Shown here piece by piece: positions 6,351 to 6,755 of a DNA stretch of 6,755 nt. A program made the translations under genes and the position numbers. Location: the NCBI GenBank assembly GCA_019241095.1, contig JAFAXJ010000166.1, forward strand, positions 1 through 6,755. The letters run 5' to 3'. The notes beneath the pieces are model-generated. The model saw only the letters and a list, made by a program, of their open reading frames with translations. It was not told the DNA's origin and searched no databases. The stretch comes from Verrucomicrobiota bacterium. GTDB lineage: Bacteria > Verrucomicrobiota > Verrucomicrobiia > Chthoniobacterales > JAFAMB01. How positions within the stretch are numbered: the stretch's first letter is position 1; every line of letters starts with the position of its first letter.

Positions 6351-6755
6351 CTATGTAGCCAATCGTCTAGCCTCTTCCAGGCTTATCACGCCCAGGGCTG
6401 ATTCCCGGACAGCCTTTTCGAAAAGCGTCGCTTCCCCTTGTTCCTTCATCAGGTGCTTAAGAAACTCCGGCTCCGGATTATCATTAAGCGATTTTAGAAT
6501 CTTTTTATCGACGATAAGAGCTTCAAAAAGCGCCTTCCTGCCAGAAAACCCAGTCCCGTTGCAGTGCGAGCAGCCTCGTCCAACTTTGAAGTTTGGAGCG
6601 TCGGCCAGCCAAGTTGGATCGATTCTCATCTCTTTGAGTCTATCGCTACCAGGAATCGGCACATCTTCCGCACAATGCCGGCACACCATTTTCATCAAAT
6701 CCTGCGAAAACGCTATCTTGAGCGTTGCCGCAAGAAGATAAGGCTGCACGCCGAG
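6351..6755 (-). CDS. GspE/PilB-type secretion or pilus ATPase, C-terminal part (5' end off the right edge)
   Basis: The window holds the last 134 codons. The frame is open to the edge (LGVQPYLLAATL), so the gene starts beyond it. The segment matches the C-terminal domain of type II secretion/type IV pilus assembly ATPases. It has a hydrophobic strand and helix, then two zinc-binding pairs CRHC (visible residues 25-28) and CSHC (62-65) spaced as in GspE, then CNGTGFSGRKALFEAL (65-80), and a tail ending SLEEARRLAT. These hexameric cytoplasmic ATPases drive pseudopilus or pilus assembly and bind the GspL/GspF or PilC membrane platform. The Walker motifs lie outside the window. The usual SQRLxRxLC segment before the first Cys pair reads SQDLMKMVC here, so the usual basic residues are partly lost. 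That may indicate a divergent branch or relaxed selection. Whether it is GspE, PilB or a related protein cannot be decided from this end. Confidence 0.9.
   Translation of the reverse strand, partial: LGVQPYLLAATLKIAFSQDLMKMVCRHCAEDVPIPGSDRLKEMRIDPTWLADAPNFKVGRGCSHCNGTGFSGRKALFEALIVDKKILKSLNDNPEPEFLKHLMKEQGEATLFEKAVRESALGVISLEEARRLAT

Noticed and set aside
6313..6741. Plus-strand 142-codon frame
   Set aside because: It is antisense to the GspE-like C-terminal domain, whose paired CxxC motifs mark the true coding strand.

Overview
The window looks like accessory or island DNA from a Gram-negative bacterium, most likely a proteobacterium. The reasons are a type II secretion/type IV pilus-type ATPase at the right edge and an Lsr/Rha/Rbs-type ABC importer at the left edge. 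The genes have intermediate GC, and the long non-coding stretches are visibly more AT-rich. A genus cannot be named from sequence alone. An alphaproteobacterial (rhizobial-type) replicon is a weak guess.

Layout, left to right. Positions 1-2314 (minus strand) are one uninterrupted reading frame that runs off the left edge. It joins a two-domain sugar/AI-2-type ABC ATPase to the start of its membrane permease, proteins that are usually made from separate genes. Sixteen bases upstream lies mgtE (2331-3740, minus), a complete Mg2+ channel/transporter with N, CBS and membrane domains. The two genes are probably co-transcribed. A candidate promoter and an inverted repeat sit at about 3893-3941, which gives mgtE a leader of about 165 nt.

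Positions 3741-4839 hold no recognisable gene. The stretch has only short inverted or tandem repeats and one unconvincing open frame. At 4840-5067 (minus) lies a decayed gene for a small addiction-module antitoxin (PF09720-like). It is broken by an in-frame TAA, and no toxin is recognisable beside it.

Positions 5327-6199 (plus) encode a multi-pass membrane PAP2-family phosphatase, preceded by an inverted repeat and a possible extended -10. It converges on 6351-6755 (minus), the C-terminal end of a GspE/PilB-type ATPase with its two CxxC zinc-binding pairs, cut by the right edge.

No rRNA, tRNA, CRISPR array or complete insertion sequence was seen. No clearly new system emerges. The points most worth a second look are the ATPase-permease fusion, the nonsense-broken orphan antitoxin, the PAP2 active-site deviation and the repeat over the candidate mgtE promoter.
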